Of a stretch of 64,000 nucleotides of DNA, positions 1 through 9,550 are shown piece after piece. This DNA is from an uncultured Sphingomonadales bacterium (lineage in GTDB: Bacteria; Pseudomonadota; Alphaproteobacteria; Sphingomonadales; Sphingomonadaceae). Within the stretch, counting starts at the first letter, position 1. Each line of letters starts with the position of its first letter. Under the pieces are notes generated by a model. It was not told the DNA's origin. It saw nothing but the letters and a program-made list of their open reading frames with translations, and did no database searches. The translations under genes were made by a program, and so were the position numbers. The DNA is taken from positions 175,112 to 239,111 of the forward strand of contig CAIMDB010000007.1 in the NCBI GenBank assembly GCA_903839675.1, in the 5' to 3' direction.

Positions 1-149
1 CGCATCGACACTTCGTCCGACGCAATGAACACGGCCCGGCCATCAGCGGCGCGGGCGAGGTCCGTCATCAGCCAGGGGAGGAACCCTGTTGGCGCGCCCG
101 CCAGTGTGAGCGGTGTTGCGGACTTGAGAAGCTGCGTGAGTTCGATCAC
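1..149 (-). CDS. mfd: Transcription-repair coupling factor Mfd, N-terminal fragment
   Basis: Only the first 49 codons lie in the window; the gene runs off the left edge. The start is a GTG at 149-147 that overlaps the sdhE stop by 4 nt (GTGA). The visible peptide contains PLTLAGAPTGFLPWL and GRAVFIASDE, which resemble the N-terminal UvrB-like domain of sphingomonad Mfd proteins as I remember them. Mfd is a superfamily 2 translocase that removes stalled RNA polymerase and recruits UvrA. Its position after sdhE and opposite recG is common in Sphingomonadales and supports the call. None of the helicase motifs is in view, so the identification rests on the N-terminus and synteny. Confidence 0.66.
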   Translation of the reverse strand, partial: MIELTQLLKSATPLTLAGAPTGFLPWLMTDLARAADGRAVFIASDEVSM

Positions 150-412
150 TCGGGAATCCGGATGAAGTCGAGTTTCTGGAAAGCGACCATCATCGGGCCC
201 TGCCATTCGGCGGGAACGGGGATGGAACCCATGGCCCAACCGATGATATCGACGTCTTGTTCGTCCATAAGTTGCTCGAACCAGACAATTTCCGAGTCAC
301 TCCAATTGGCAGCATGCGCGTCAAAGAAACCGCCGACCATATAGTCGGCTTCGCGGGTGCCACGGTGCCAGGCCCGGAATTTCAGTCGTTTCAGCCGCGT
401 ATCGTCTTCCAT
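146..412 (-). CDS. sdhE: FAD assembly factor SdhE
   Basis: The 88-residue protein matches the SdhE/DUF339 family, small soluble factors that promote covalent flavinylation of the succinate dehydrogenase flavoprotein. RLKRLKFRAWHRGTREAD holds the family's signature RxxRGxxExD-type segment, and WFEQLMDEQDVDIIGW matches the helical remainder. I chose the ATG at 412 because the family begins just before this arginine-rich segment. Further upstream in-frame codons would overlap the divergent recG start. The gene is followed by mfd with a 4-nt overlap, so the two are probably co-transcribed. Confidence 0.88.
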   Translation of the reverse strand: MEDDTRLKRLKFRAWHRGTREADYMVGGFFDAHAANWSDSEIVWFEQLMDEQDVDIIGWAMGSIPVPAEWQGPMMVAFQKLDFIRIPE

Positions 413-484
413 TTTCCAACGCCGATTGGCCGGCGGGCGTTTTGACGCTTGCGCAGGCTGGGGTAAGGGTGTTGCGGGATAGCC

Positions 485-2545
485 ATGCGACCAGAACTTC
501 TCAACCCGATCTTTGCCGAAGTGACTGCCTTTAAGGGCATCGGCCCGCAGCTTGCGCGCCCGCTTGAGCGGTTGGGACTCAATAAGTTGGTCGATGTCCT
601 CTTTCACCTGCCAACGGGCTTTGTGGACCGGCTGCGCGTTGATGGCCTGCGGATGAGCGATGCAGGGCGCGTCATCACGATTGAACTGACGCCGATGGAT
701 TACCGCGCCAGCGGGGGCAGGGGGCCGTTCCGGGTGTGGGCGGCGGACCCCAATGGCGACATGATCGCGCTTGTTTATTTCGGCGGCAATCCGGGCTGGG
801 CAAAGAAATTACTGCCGCTGGGTGAGCCGCGGATCGTCTCGGGCAAGCTGGAGGCTTATGGTCAGGACCTGCAGATGGTTCACCCGGACTATGTGCTGAA
901 ACCGGAGGAGGCGGGCAGCCTCCCGGAACGTGAACCTGTTTATCCGCTGTCGGATGGTCTCACCGGTCGGCGGATGCAGCAATTGGCAGCTCAAGCGGTG
1001 GAGCGCGCGCCTGATCTCCCGGAATGGATCGACGCTTCGCTCCATGCGCAGCGCGACTGGCCGTCGTGGCGGGAGGCGATTGGCGCCATCCATGCCGACC
1101 CCGCCGATGCTAAGGCGCGCGAGCGGCTGGCCTATGACGAGATCTTTGCCAACCAGTTGGCGCTGATGCTGGTGCGGGCATCCTCGCGGCGCAGGCGGGG
1201 CGTGCCGTTGCAGGGCGATGGGCGGCTGCGGGACATGCTGAAGCTGCCCTATTCGCTGACGGGGGCTCAGCAGCGGACGATTTCGGAGATTGAAGGGGAC
1301 CTCATTCAGTCCATCCCGATGGTGCGGCTGCTTCAGGGTGATGTGGGGGCCGGCAAAACGATGGTTGCGCTCCACGCCATGCTCGCCGCCGTTGAGGCGG
1401 GGGCACAAGCGGCGATGCTCGCCCCGACCGAAATCCTCGCCCGCCAGCATTTTGATACGATCACCCGCCAATTGGCAGGGCTTCCTGTGACGGTCGCCAT
1501 CCTTACAGGCCGCGATAAGGGTCGCGCGCGCGAATCGACGCTGATGGGGCTGGCCGATGGCAGCATCGACATTCTCATCGGCACGCACGCGATCTTTCAG
1601 GAAGCTGTCGCTTACAAGCGACTTGGCCTTGCTGTCATTGATGAGCAGCACCGCTTTGGTGTCGCCCAGCGGCTATTGCTCACCCAAAAGGCGGAAAAGC
1701 CGCCGCATCTGCTGGTGATGACCGCGACACCCATTCCGCGCACCCTGACGCTGTCCAACTATGGCGAGATGGACGTGAGCCGGCTGGACGAGATGCCGCC
1801 CGGCCGCCAGCCGATCGACACGCGCGTCATGTCGGGTGATCGGCTGGACGAGGTGGTCGAAGGGCTGTCGCGCCATATCGGGCGCGGCGGGCAGGCCTAT
1901 TGGGTGTGCCCGCTGGTTGAAGAGAATGAGGATAGTGACCGGGCTGCCGCCGAAGCGCGCTATGAAGAGCTGTCGATGCGCTTCCCCGGCAAGGTCGGGC
2001 TCGTCCACGGCCGAATGAAGGGGCCGGAAAAAGACGCCGTCATGGCGCGTTTTGCAGCGAACGAGCTGGCGGTGCTCGTCGCGACGACGGTGATCGAAGT
2101 CGGGGTCGATGTACCCAATTCCACGCTGATGATCATTGAGGATGCCGAACGCTTCGGCCTGGCGCAGCTCCACCAGCTGCGCGGGCGCGTCGGGCGGGGC
2201 AGCGAAAAGTCGGTCTGCCTGCTGCTGCGGGGCGGGGCGCTTAGCGAAACGGCGCGCGCGCGGTTGGCGCTGATGCGCGAGACCAATGACGGGTTCCGGA
2301 TCGCAGAAGAAGACCTGAAGCTGCGCGGTGCTGGCGAAATCCTCGGCACGCGCCAGTCCGGCGAAGCGGCGTTCCGGATCGCCTCGCCTGAACAGGTCTC
2401 AAGCCTAATCCATGTGGCAACCGACGATGCGCGATTGCTGGTGGACCGTGATGGCGGACTAGCAAGTGAGCGAGGGGAGGCGGCGCGGCTCGCGCTCTAT
2501 CTGTTTGAACGCGATGCGGCGGTGGCCCTGATCAAGGCGGGCTGA
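485..2545 (+). CDS. recG: ATP-dependent DNA helicase RecG
   Basis: This 686-residue protein has the full RecG layout: an N-terminal wedge/OB-fold region, then a superfamily 2 helicase. Walker A GDVGAGKT is at residues 285-292, DEQH at 386-389 followed by RFG, motif III TATPIPRT is near 420, and the C-terminal helicase motif QLRGRVGRG is present. RecG reverses stalled replication forks and branch-migrates Holliday junctions in the cytoplasm. The ATG at 485 is divergent from sdhE, leaving a 72-bp shared intergenic region that must hold both promoters. Length is normal for the family and I see no disruption. Confidence 0.97.
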   Translation: MRPELLNPIFAEVTAFKGIGPQLARPLERLGLNKLVDVLFHLPTGFVDRLRVDGLRMSDAGRVITIELTPMDYRASGGRGPFRVWAADPNGDMIALVYFGGNPGWAKKLLPLGEPRIVSGKLEAYGQDLQMVHPDYVLKPEEAGSLPEREPVYPLSDGLTGRRMQQLAAQAVERAPDLPEWIDASLHAQRDWPSWREAIGAIHADPADAKARERLAYDEIFANQLALMLVRASSRRRRGVPLQGDGRLRDMLKLPYSLTGAQQRTISEIEGDLIQSIPMVRLLQGDVGAGKTMVALHAMLAAVEAGAQAAMLAPTEILARQHFDTITRQLAGLPVTVAILTGRDKGRARESTLMGLADGSIDILIGTHAIFQEAVAYKRLGLAVIDEQHRFGVAQRLLLTQKAEKPPHLLVMTATPIPRTLTLSNYGEMDVSRLDEMPPGRQPIDTRVMSGDRLDEVVEGLSRHIGRGGQAYWVCPLVEENEDSDRAAAEARYEELSMRFPGKVGLVHGRMKGPEKDAVMARFAANELAVLVATTVIEVGVDVPNSTLMIIEDAERFGLAQLHQLRGRVGRGSEKSVCLLLRGGALSETARARLALMRETNDGFRIAEEDLKLRGAGEILGTRQSGEAAFRIASPEQVSSLIHVATDDARLLVDRDGGLASERGEAARLALYLFERDAAVALIKAG

Positions 2546-2553
2546 TCGGCCGG

Positions 2554-2886
2554 TCAGTCGGCGGCGTGCATATGCTCCAGCATGTCGACGTAGAGCTGGC
2601 TCAACGGCCGGTCGAACTGGACGCCATGCTGTTCATTGAAGAACCAGACCACACGCCCGCCCGCCCAGCCAAGGCCAGGCATGTCGATCATCACAGGCGA
2701 ATTTTCGGCCAGCGTCTTGGCCGCGTGCATCATCACGCCGCCGGTCGACAGGTTGACGAGTTCCACGTCCACCCGCTCCAAGCCCGGCAAGCCGGCGGTG
2801 GTGCGGATCGAAACAGCCGCGCGCGCGGCGCGACGGCGCTCGGCGGAGAACATCTGCGCGGCAAGTGTAGCCTGCATTTGCGACAT
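2554..2886 (-). CDS. PilZ domain protein
   Basis: A 110-residue single-domain protein. It carries the two c-di-GMP contact motifs expected of PilZ: an RxxxR-type stretch at ERRRAARA near residues 16-23, and NLSTGG (the D/NxSxxG motif) near 66-71. PilZ proteins bind cyclic di-GMP and transmit the signal to partners in motility, polysaccharide or adhesion control. The gene stands alone, convergent with recG (8-nt gap), so its target cannot be inferred from neighbours. An EAL-domain phosphodiesterase at 23780 shows that c-di-GMP signalling operates in this genome. Confidence 0.85.
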   Translation of the reverse strand: MSQMQATLAAQMFSAERRRAARAAVSIRTTAGLPGLERVDVELVNLSTGGVMMHAAKTLAENSPVMIDMPGLGWAGGRVVWFFNEQHGVQFDRPLSQLYVDMLEHMHAAD

Positions 2887-2975
2887 GGTGTGGCTGCCCC
2901 GGTTTAATCCGGCCTCACACTGACGCCCGCCCCCGCAAGAAAGGCCTAAAGCGACTGGAAAACAGTCGGTTAAGC

Positions 2976-4205
2976 TTAAGCGGCCTTAACCAGAAGGCCG
3001 TGGCGCTTTTTGCCGAGGCTGAGCTTGATGTCGCCCGAAACGGTGATAACTGCATCGGCGGCGGACACGACAATGTCATCGACCTTGACCGCGCCTTCGG
3101 CAATCTTGCGCTTGGCTTCGCCGCGGGAGGCGCAAAAGCTCAGGCCCACGAGTGCGTCTAGGATATCGATGGAACCGCCGGACACCTCAAAACGCGGCAG
3201 GTCGGCTCCCGTGCCGCCTTCGGCAAAGGTCTGGCGCGCGGTTTCGGCAGCAGCCAGCGCGGCGTCCGCGCCACGGCACAGGCGCGTCGCTTCATTGGCG
3301 AGGACGTTCTTCGCCTCGTTGATGTCTGCGCCTTGGAGTGCTTCTAGGCGCGCGATCTCGTCCAGCGGAAGATCGGTGAACAGGCGCAGGAACTTGCCGA
3401 CATCGCTGTCGTCTGCATTCCGCCAGAACTGCCAATAGTCATAGGCCGGAAGTTGCGCTTCGTTGAGCCAGATCGCCCCGGAGACCGACTTGCCCATCTT
3501 GGTCCCGTCGGACTTTGTGATGAGCGGTGTTGTCAGGCCGAACACTTCGGACCCGTCCATGCGTCGCGACAACTCGACACCATTGACGATGTTGCCCCAT
3601 TGGTCGCTGCCGCCCATTTGCAGCCGGACGTCCATGTTCTGGCAAAGGTGACGGAAATCATAGCCTTGCAGGATCATGTAGTTGAATTCGAGGAAGGTCA
3701 TCGGCTGTTCGCGCTCAAGCCGCAGCTTGACCGAGTCAAAGCTGAGCATGCGGTTCACCGTGAAGTGGGTGCCGACCTTCTGCAGCATTTCGATATAGCC
3801 GAGCTTGCCCAGCCAATCGTGGTTGTTGACCATCACCGCATCGGTTTGCCCGTCGCCGAACACGAGGAATTTCTCGAACGCCGTGCGGATCGAGGAGATG
3901 TTGGTCTCGATCGCGTCGTCCGTCAGCATCTTGCGGACTTCGTCCTTGCCCGTCGGGTCTCCGATCCGTGTCGTGCCACCACCCATCAGAACGACCGGTT
4001 TATGGCCCGCCTGCTGCAGACGGCGCAGGAGCATGATCGACACCAAGTTGCCGACGTGGAGCGAGGGTGCAGTCGCGTCAAACCCCACATATCCGGGCAC
4101 GATCTGCGTCGCGGCCAGCCTATCCAGCGCCTCGCCGTCAGTAATTTGGTGGATGTAGCCGCGGTCGGAAAGGATGCGGAGAAGGTCTGATTTAAAGGCG
4201 GTCAT
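2976..4205 (-). CDS. tyrS: Tyrosyl-tRNA synthetase
   Basis: A 409-residue class I aminoacyl-tRNA synthetase of the TyrRS type. The HIGH-like signature is HVGN at residues 50-53 and the KMSKS loop is KMGKS at 236-240. [10 protein letters not shown], which contacts tyrosine, precedes it. The C-terminus has an S4-like RNA-binding region ([17 protein letters not shown]). It charges tRNA-Tyr in the cytoplasm. The ATG at 4205 faces the next gene divergently across 89 nt. A 6-bp hairpin (2952-2957 with 2963-2968) lies just past the stop but has no T-run, so I do not call it a terminator. Confidence 0.97.
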   Translation of the reverse strand: MTAFKSDLLRILSDRGYIHQITDGEALDRLAATQIVPGYVGFDATAPSLHVGNLVSIMLLRRLQQAGHKPVVLMGGGTTRIGDPTGKDEVRKMLTDDAIETNISSIRTAFEKFLVFGDGQTDAVMVNNHDWLGKLGYIEMLQKVGTHFTVNRMLSFDSVKLRLEREQPMTFLEFNYMILQGYDFRHLCQNMDVRLQMGGSDQWGNIVNGVELSRRMDGSEVFGLTTPLITKSDGTKMGKSVSGAIWLNEAQLPAYDYWQFWRNADDSDVGKFLRLFTDLPLDEIARLEALQGADINEAKNVLANEATRLCRGADAALAAAETARQTFAEGGTGADLPRFEVSGGSIDILDALVGLSFCASRGEAKRKIAEGAVKVDDIVVSAADAVITVSGDIKLSLGKKRHGLLVKAA

Positions 4206-4294
4206 GATGGCCGCGCGCTTAGCAGGCCTTTGCCGGAAAGGGAACGGGGCGGGACGGACTTGATAAATCCCACGTCCGCGCCCAACTTGGTAGC

Positions 4295-4867
4295 ATGAAA
4301 CCAGCCCAGATCCTCGCCACGGCGCGTCTTGTTCCGCATTCGACGACGCCCTGCCAAGCGCTTGATTTTATTGAGGTGGTTGTGGGTTTTGAAAATCCCC
4401 AACTGAAGCTTCAATTTCGCCTGTCTGGGCGGATAAAGGACCTCGCCATTCCGAGCCCGGAAGAGCCGGTCCGCACGGTCGGATTGTGGGAAGAAACCTG
4501 CTGCGAGGCCTTCCTGAAACCTGCGGGCGGCGGCGCCTATTATGAGTTCAACATGTCCCCCTCATCGCAATGGGCGGTGTTTGATTTCACAGGGTATCGT
4601 GAAAATTTCCGGCAATTGGACGTTGGCCGTGCGCCGGTCATCGACTGTGAGACAACGGAGGAAAGTCTGGTTTTGGACGCGGTGATCGATCTGTCTATGC
4701 TGCCGCCGGGTGTGCACGCGCAAGATTGGGCACTCGGCCTGACCTGCGTTGTAACGGCCAAAGATGGAACGACATCCTTCTGGGCGCTCGCTCATCCACT
4801 GGAAAAGCCGGACTTTCATGATAGCAATTGCTTTGCGCTGACGTTGGAGGCAGCAAGACGCGCATGA
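4295..4867 (+). CDS. DOMON-like domain protein
   Basis: A 190-residue protein without an obvious signal peptide. It resembles the DOMON-like proteins found next to DUF1343 genes in sphingomonads, as I recall them. Visible features are [29 protein letters not shown] and a C-terminal FWALAHP.KPDFHD, the pattern of a beta-sandwich ligand-binding fold as in carbohydrate-binding module family 9. The stop overlaps the next gene's ATG by 4 nt (ATGA), so translation is coupled to the NamZ-like gene and a role with cell-wall sugars is plausible. Its ligand is unknown. Confidence 0.7.
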   Translation: MKPAQILATARLVPHSTTPCQALDFIEVVVGFENPQLKLQFRLSGRIKDLAIPSPEEPVRTVGLWEETCCEAFLKPAGGGAYYEFNMSPSSQWAVFDFTGYRENFRQLDVGRAPVIDCETTEESLVLDAVIDLSMLPPGVHAQDWALGLTCVVTAKDGTTSFWALAHPLEKPDFHDSNCFALTLEAARRA

Positions 4868-6069
4868 AATTCGGTATTGATCGCCTCATTGCGGACCCGG
4901 CGCTCCGCCAGCAACTGGCCGGAAAGCGCGTCGCGCTGGTCGCCCATCCAGCCTCGGTGACAGCGGATCTCACGCACAGTCTCGATGCGCTCGCCAAATG
5001 CCCGGAAATCACGCTGACGGCGGCGTTTGGTCCGCAGCACGGCCTGCGCGGCGACAAACAGGACAATATGATGGAGTCGCCTGACTTCACCGATCCGCAG
5101 CACGGCATTCCGGTCTTCAGTCTCTATGGCGAAGTGCGCCGCCCGACGGGTCAGGCGATGAGCACGTTTGACGTCGTTCTCATTGATTTGCAGGATCTTG
5201 GCTGCCGTATCTACACCTTCATCACAACGTTGCTCTATATTCTGGAAGCGGCGGCCGAGCACGGCAAAGAGGTGTGGGTGCTGGATCGTCCCAATCCTGC
5301 AGGCCGGCCCATCGAAGGCCTGACGCTGCGGGCCGGCTGGGAGAGCTTTGTGGGGGCAGGGCCCATCCCAATGCGCCACGGCCTGACGATGGGCGAATTG
5401 GGCCAATGGTTCATCGCGCACTTCAACCTCGACGTGAACTACCGCGTTATCGAGATGGAGGGCTACACGCCCGAGGCCGCGCCCGGTTTCGGCTGGCCGC
5501 AGGACCGCGTCTGGATTAACCCCAGCCCCAATGCTGCAAACGTTAACATGGCGCGCGCTTATGCCGGCACGGTCATGGTTGAAGGTGCGACACTTTCGGA
5601 AGGACGGGGCACAACCCGCGCGCTCGAACTCTTTGGCGCACCGGATATCGACGCCCGCGCGGTAATCTCCAAGATGCACGAGCTAGCCCCCCATTGGCTC
5701 ACCGGCTGCACGCTGCGCGACATCTGGTTTGAACCGACTTTCCACAAGCACGTCGGGGCGTTGTGCGCTGGTGTTCATATCCACGCCGAAGGCCCGTGCT
5801 ATGATGATGCGGCGTTCAAGCCCTGGCGTCTGCAGGCGCTCGCCTTCAAGGCGATCCGTGCCCTTTACCCAAACTATCCCATCTGGCGCGGCAAGGATTT
5901 CAAATACGAATATACCGATGACGTCCTCGCCATCGATGTGATCAACGGCGGCCCGGCCTTGCGCGAATGGGTTGATAATCCTGAGGCGACTGCGGCGGAC
6001 CTCGACGCGATCACGCTGCCGGACGAACAGGCTTGGGCCGAGGAACGGCGCCCGTTCCTGCTTTATTGA
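4864..6069 (+). CDS. NamZ/DUF1343 family exo-beta-N-acetylmuramidase-like protein
   Basis: A 401-residue DUF1343 family protein. Characterised members (NamZ) release N-acetylmuramic acid from the non-reducing end of peptidoglycan fragments, feeding wall recycling. Family landmarks are RVALVAHPAS near residues 22-31, GPQHGLRGD at 56-64, a DLQDLGCRIYTF segment, a DRPNPAGR segment and NPSPNAAN. The ATG at 4864 overlaps the upstream stop and begins just before the conserved domain; no signal peptide is visible. Many family members have PEHG where this protein has PQHG, which may alter a key acidic residue. Confidence 0.82.
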   Translation: MKFGIDRLIADPALRQQLAGKRVALVAHPASVTADLTHSLDALAKCPEITLTAAFGPQHGLRGDKQDNMMESPDFTDPQHGIPVFSLYGEVRRPTGQAMSTFDVVLIDLQDLGCRIYTFITTLLYILEAAAEHGKEVWVLDRPNPAGRPIEGLTLRAGWESFVGAGPIPMRHGLTMGELGQWFIAHFNLDVNYRVIEMEGYTPEAAPGFGWPQDRVWINPSPNAANVNMARAYAGTVMVEGATLSEGRGTTRALELFGAPDIDARAVISKMHELAPHWLTGCTLRDIWFEPTFHKHVGALCAGVHIHAEGPCYDDAAFKPWRLQALAFKAIRALYPNYPIWRGKDFKYEYTDDVLAIDVINGGPALREWVDNPEATAADLDAITLPDEQAWAEERRPFLLY

Positions 6070-6082
6070 GAAGGTTGCCGCG

Positions 6083-7324
6083 ATGATCACCCGACGCAAT
6101 GTTCTGGGTTCTGCCGCAGGTCTGGCGCTTGCGCCTGCATGGGCCAAGGCCGCCGCGCCCATGGCGCCGCACGTCAATCTGGCCGCTCATGCCAAACCCA
6201 TCGGGCCGGAAGAACGCGCCGCCCGCCTCGCCAAGGTGCAGGGCCTGATGCAGGCGGCGGGGATCGGCGCGCTTCTGGTCGAACCCGGCTCCAGCCTTGT
6301 CTATTTCACGGGTGTCCAATGGTGGCGCAGTGAGCGGTTGACCGCCGCCCTGATCCCGGCGGAGGGCGACGTCACGGTGGTCACGCCCTTTTTTGAAGCC
6401 CCGTCGATCCGGGAATCGCTGGCGATTCCTGCCGCCATCCGCACCTGGAACGAGCATGAAAACCCGATGGCGCTTGTTGTGGACTGGCTGCGTGAGAAGA
6501 AGCTTTCCGCAAAGCCTGTCGCCATTGAGGAAACCGTCCGCCACTTCATCACCGATGGCCTTCAAAAGGCACTTCCGGGCGTGACGGTGGTGAGTGGCGC
6601 GGGTGTCGTGCGTGGATGCCGGATGCACAAGACCGCCGCTGAAATTGCGCTGATGAAGACGGCGGCGGACATCACCGTTGATGCTTTCCGTGCAGCGGGC
6701 GCGCAGGTGCAAAAGGGTATGACATCTGAGGATATCAACGCGCTCATCATATCGGAAACGGCCAAGCGCGGCGGGAAGGGTGGCGATGCGCTGGTCCTTC
6801 TGGGCGAGGCGAGTGCCTATCCGCAAGGCTCCGGCAAGCCGCAGGAGGTCCGCGACGGCGAGGTCATCCTCATTGACGGTGGCTGTTCGGTGCACGGCTA
6901 TGTGTCGGATATCTCCCGCACCTTTGTTTTCGGAGAACCGACCAAGCGCCAGCGCGATGTGTGGGCACAGGTTCGCCAAGGTCAGCAGATGGCTTTTGAA
7001 GCGGCGCAAATCGGCAAAAGCTGCGGTTCGGTCGATGATGCAGTGCGCGGCTGGTATGAAAAGATCGGCTATGGCCCCGGCTATGGCTTGCCCGGCCTAT
7101 CGCACCGCACGGGTCACGGCATCGGCATGGACGGGCATGAACCGGTCAATCTCGTTCATGGTGAAGCAACGCCGCTGGCCGAAGGGATGTGCTTTTCCAA
7201 CGAACCTGGGCTCTACATCCCGGGCACCTTCGGCATCCGGCTGGAGGATTGTTTTCACATGACCCCCAAGGGGCCGGAATGGTTTAGCGTGCCTCCGCCT
7301 TCGATTGATAAGCCCTTCGGTTAG
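6083..7324 (+). CDS. Exported M24 family (Xaa-Pro type) metallopeptidase
   Basis: A 413-residue protein with a pita-bread M24 domain preceded by a creatinase N-terminal domain. All five metal ligands are visible: Asp265, Asp276, His345 (in RTGHGIG), Glu374 (NEPG) and Glu388 (RLED). The N-terminus MITRRNVLGSAAGLALAPAWAKA has a twin-arginine followed by a hydrophobic stretch and an AKA site, so Tat export as a folded metalloenzyme is likely. It starts 13 nt after the NamZ-like gene and is probably co-transcribed. Substrate is unproven; prolyl peptides are the family norm. Confidence 0.87.
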   Translation: MITRRNVLGSAAGLALAPAWAKAAAPMAPHVNLAAHAKPIGPEERAARLAKVQGLMQAAGIGALLVEPGSSLVYFTGVQWWRSERLTAALIPAEGDVTVVTPFFEAPSIRESLAIPAAIRTWNEHENPMALVVDWLREKKLSAKPVAIEETVRHFITDGLQKALPGVTVVSGAGVVRGCRMHKTAAEIALMKTAADITVDAFRAAGAQVQKGMTSEDINALIISETAKRGGKGGDALVLLGEASAYPQGSGKPQEVRDGEVILIDGGCSVHGYVSDISRTFVFGEPTKRQRDVWAQVRQGQQMAFEAAQIGKSCGSVDDAVRGWYEKIGYGPGYGLPGLSHRTGHGIGMDGHEPVNLVHGEATPLAEGMCFSNEPGLYIPGTFGIRLEDCFHMTPKGPEWFSVPPPSIDKPFG

Positions 7325-7328
7325 GGCC

Positions 7329-8507
7329 TCAATGCTTGCGGGTCAGTTCCCGCATGGCATCGTCCAAGCCTTCTAGCGTGAGCGGATACATCCGGTCGTT
7401 CACCAGATCCTTGATGATCTTGGTGGATTGCGAATAGGTCCAATGCTGCTCCGGCGTGGGGTTGAGCCACACGGTCGCTGGATAGGTGTTGGCCACACGG
7501 TGCATCCATGCAGCGCCGGATTCCTCGTTGAAATGCTCCACAGACCCGCCGGGGTGGGAGATTTCATAGGGGCTCATCGCGGCATCCCCCACGAACACGA
7601 CCTTATAGTCGTGTGGGAATTTGTGGAGCACTTCCCAAGTCGGCGTCCGTTCGGAATAGCGACGCTTATTGTCCTTCCACACGCCTTCGTAGAGGCAGTT
7701 GTGGAAATAGAAGAATTCGAGATTCTTGAACTCGGACGTGGCGGCGCTGAACAGCTCTTCCACTAGCTTGATGAACGGGTCCATTGATCCGCCAACATCC
7801 AAGAACAGCAGCACTTTGATGGCATTCCGGCGTTCCGGACGCATGTGGATGTCGAGCCAGCCCTGACGTGCCGTGCCGTCAATGGTCGCCTTAATGTCCA
7901 ATTCTTCCGCCGCACCCTGCCGCGCAAATTTGCGCAGGCGCCGCAGCGCGATCTTAATGTTGCGGGTGCCGAGTTCGCGCGTGTTGTCGAGGTTCTGAAA
8001 CTCCCGCTTTTCCCAGACTTTCAGGGCGCGCTTATGCTTGGATTCGCCACCGATGCGGACGCCTTCCGGATTATATCCGCCATGGCCAAAGGGGGATGTG
8101 CCGCCCGTGCCGATCCACTTATTCCCGCCTTCATGTCGCTCCTGCTGCTCTTCGAGCCGCTTTTTGAGCGTGTCCATGATGTCGTCCCAAGACCCAAGCG
8201 ACTCGATCGCTGCCATCTCTTCGGGCGTCAGGAACTTTTCAGCGACGGCGCGCAGCCAGTCCGCCGGGATGTCGACCGGGTTGGTGCCATATTCGGTCAG
8301 CAAGCCCTTGAAGACCTTGTTGAACACCTGATCGAACCGATCAAGCAGGCCTTCGTCTTTCACATAGACCGCACGCGAGAGAAAATAGAACTGCTCCGGC
8401 GTCCGGTCGATCACTTCCTTGTCGAGCGCCTCAAGCAACATGAGGTGCTCCTTCAGCGAAGCCTTGATGCCCGCTGCACGGAGTTCGTCGAGGAAATTGA
8501 GGAACAT
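7329..8507 (-). CDS. CoxE-like vWA domain protein (MoxR partner)
   Basis: A 392-residue protein of the CoxE/YegU-like vWA family that works with MoxR-type AAA+ ATPases in metal-centre or protein-complex maturation. The helical N-terminal part is followed by a vWA domain whose metal-ion site reads FLDVGGSMDPF, the DxGGS variant usual for this branch. The ATG at 8507 sits only 3 nt after the DUF4268 stop, and the likely Shine-Dalgarno (GGAG) lies within the end of that gene. The moxR partner is at 9582-10424, so one foreign-looking gene separates the pair. It ends 4 nt from the convergent M24 peptidase gene. Confidence 0.85.
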   Translation of the reverse strand: MFLNFLDELRAAGIKASLKEHLMLLEALDKEVIDRTPEQFYFLSRAVYVKDEGLLDRFDQVFNKVFKGLLTEYGTNPVDIPADWLRAVAEKFLTPEEMAAIESLGSWDDIMDTLKKRLEEQQERHEGGNKWIGTGGTSPFGHGGYNPEGVRIGGESKHKRALKVWEKREFQNLDNTRELGTRNIKIALRRLRKFARQGAAEELDIKATIDGTARQGWLDIHMRPERRNAIKVLLFLDVGGSMDPFIKLVEELFSAATSEFKNLEFFYFHNCLYEGVWKDNKRRYSERTPTWEVLHKFPHDYKVVFVGDAAMSPYEISHPGGSVEHFNEESGAAWMHRVANTYPATVWLNPTPEQHWTYSQSTKIIKDLVNDRMYPLTLEGLDDAMRELTRKH

Positions 8508-8510
8508 GAC

Positions 8511-9533
8511 TTAAACTCCAGTATCGCCGTCAAAGGCGCTCGCCGTTGTAGAATTGTTCAAATCAGCTAGGCGAATGGCTTCCAAGAACGTTTCCTTGAG
8601 CCGAAGCATTTGATCAGACAGCCAATTGATCTGTTCTGGCCAGTTGCATTCATCTGGAGACGAGAAAAACTCGCCGCCGTTGATGTGAAACGCGGTGCCC
8701 TGAGGGTTCGGAACCCAACCCAACGGCTCGCCAAAACTGGTTTCGAATACAGATTTTTCAGCAATCAGGGAATCCCAGATCGATTTGCCACCCTCGTTGT
8801 AAAGGCTGAGCCCAGCCTTGACATATGGCTTCTTGCTGAACGAACGAAACGCCCAAATGTAAGCACGGCCGCCGCTAAGGATCGGGGCCCAATATTGAAA
8901 ACCCTTTAACTCGGTGGAGGCTTGTCGTGCAGGAACGCCGATTTCCAAAAGACGCGAATGAAGTAGTGGCCAAAATTTCCGGTTCGAGTTTTCTTGGATG
9001 GCGACAGCTTCCGTTGAAACTGAACTCGCAGGGGTAATTTTGGACCAATCGTTCGGCTTTGCCACAGCCTCAAAAAGTGGGGCGGGCAGGCTATCACCAA
9101 TCTTTACAGCCTGCACTTCCACTCCAAAAAATGCGTATCCATCTGAGCTAATACGATTGAGCCAGTCGACGGCGGCACGATGTTCGTCCCGAATTCGCTC
9201 AGCAACCCAGATGCAAATTTTTGCATCAAAATGGGGCGCGTATGTAAGCACCTGCCCGAGATGCCTGTGGTCGGCCGGATCTAGCTGGTTCTCAATTAGA
9301 ACGATGTCTTCTGTTCCGATGACTTTGCAAATTATGTCTGCGAAGAATGGGCCCACTGGAGCCTGCTTCCCCAAAAGCTCTAGGCCAGGAAGACCTACGG
9401 AATCAGCCAGAAATTGAAGGTTCTCGAGTTCGCACAACCATGGGTCAAAAGAATAAGGCTCCGATGACCACACTTCTCTTATCGGAACACGCGTCAGTTT
9501 TCCTAGCGTCGGGACCACATGCTGTGTTGCCAC
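8511..9533 (-). CDS. DUF4268 protein with restriction-nuclease-like core
   Basis: A 340-residue protein. Its N-terminal half has the pattern FFADIICKV ... VLIENQLDPADHRHLGQVLTYA, typical of DUF4268 proteins and compatible with a PD-(D/E)XK nuclease-type core (Asp, then Glu-x-Gln). The C-terminal half, with WPLLHSRLLEIG and YVKAGLSLYN, matches the DUF4268 region. Base composition is visibly lower in GC (around 50% by eye) than its neighbours. It lies between moxR and the vWA gene in the same direction, which suggests a cargo insertion into that operon. Function is not established for the family; defence or DNA-end processing is only a guess. Confidence 0.78.
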   Translation of the reverse strand: MATQHVVPTLGKLTRVPIREVWSSEPYSFDPWLCELENLQFLADSVGLPGLELLGKQAPVGPFFADIICKVIGTEDIVLIENQLDPADHRHLGQVLTYAPHFDAKICIWVAERIRDEHRAAVDWLNRISSDGYAFFGVEVQAVKIGDSLPAPLFEAVAKPNDWSKITPASSVSTEAVAIQENSNRKFWPLLHSRLLEIGVPARQASTELKGFQYWAPILSGGRAYIWAFRSFSKKPYVKAGLSLYNEGGKSIWDSLIAEKSVFETSFGEPLGWVPNPQGTAFHINGGEFFSSPDECNWPEQINWLSDQMLRLKETFLEAIRLADLNNSTTASAFDGDTGV

Positions 9534-9550
9534 TGAACAGTACTCCCTAA

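Noticed and set aside
2952..2968. Intrinsic terminator after tyrS
   Set aside because: The 6-bp stem is followed by no T-run on the minus strand.
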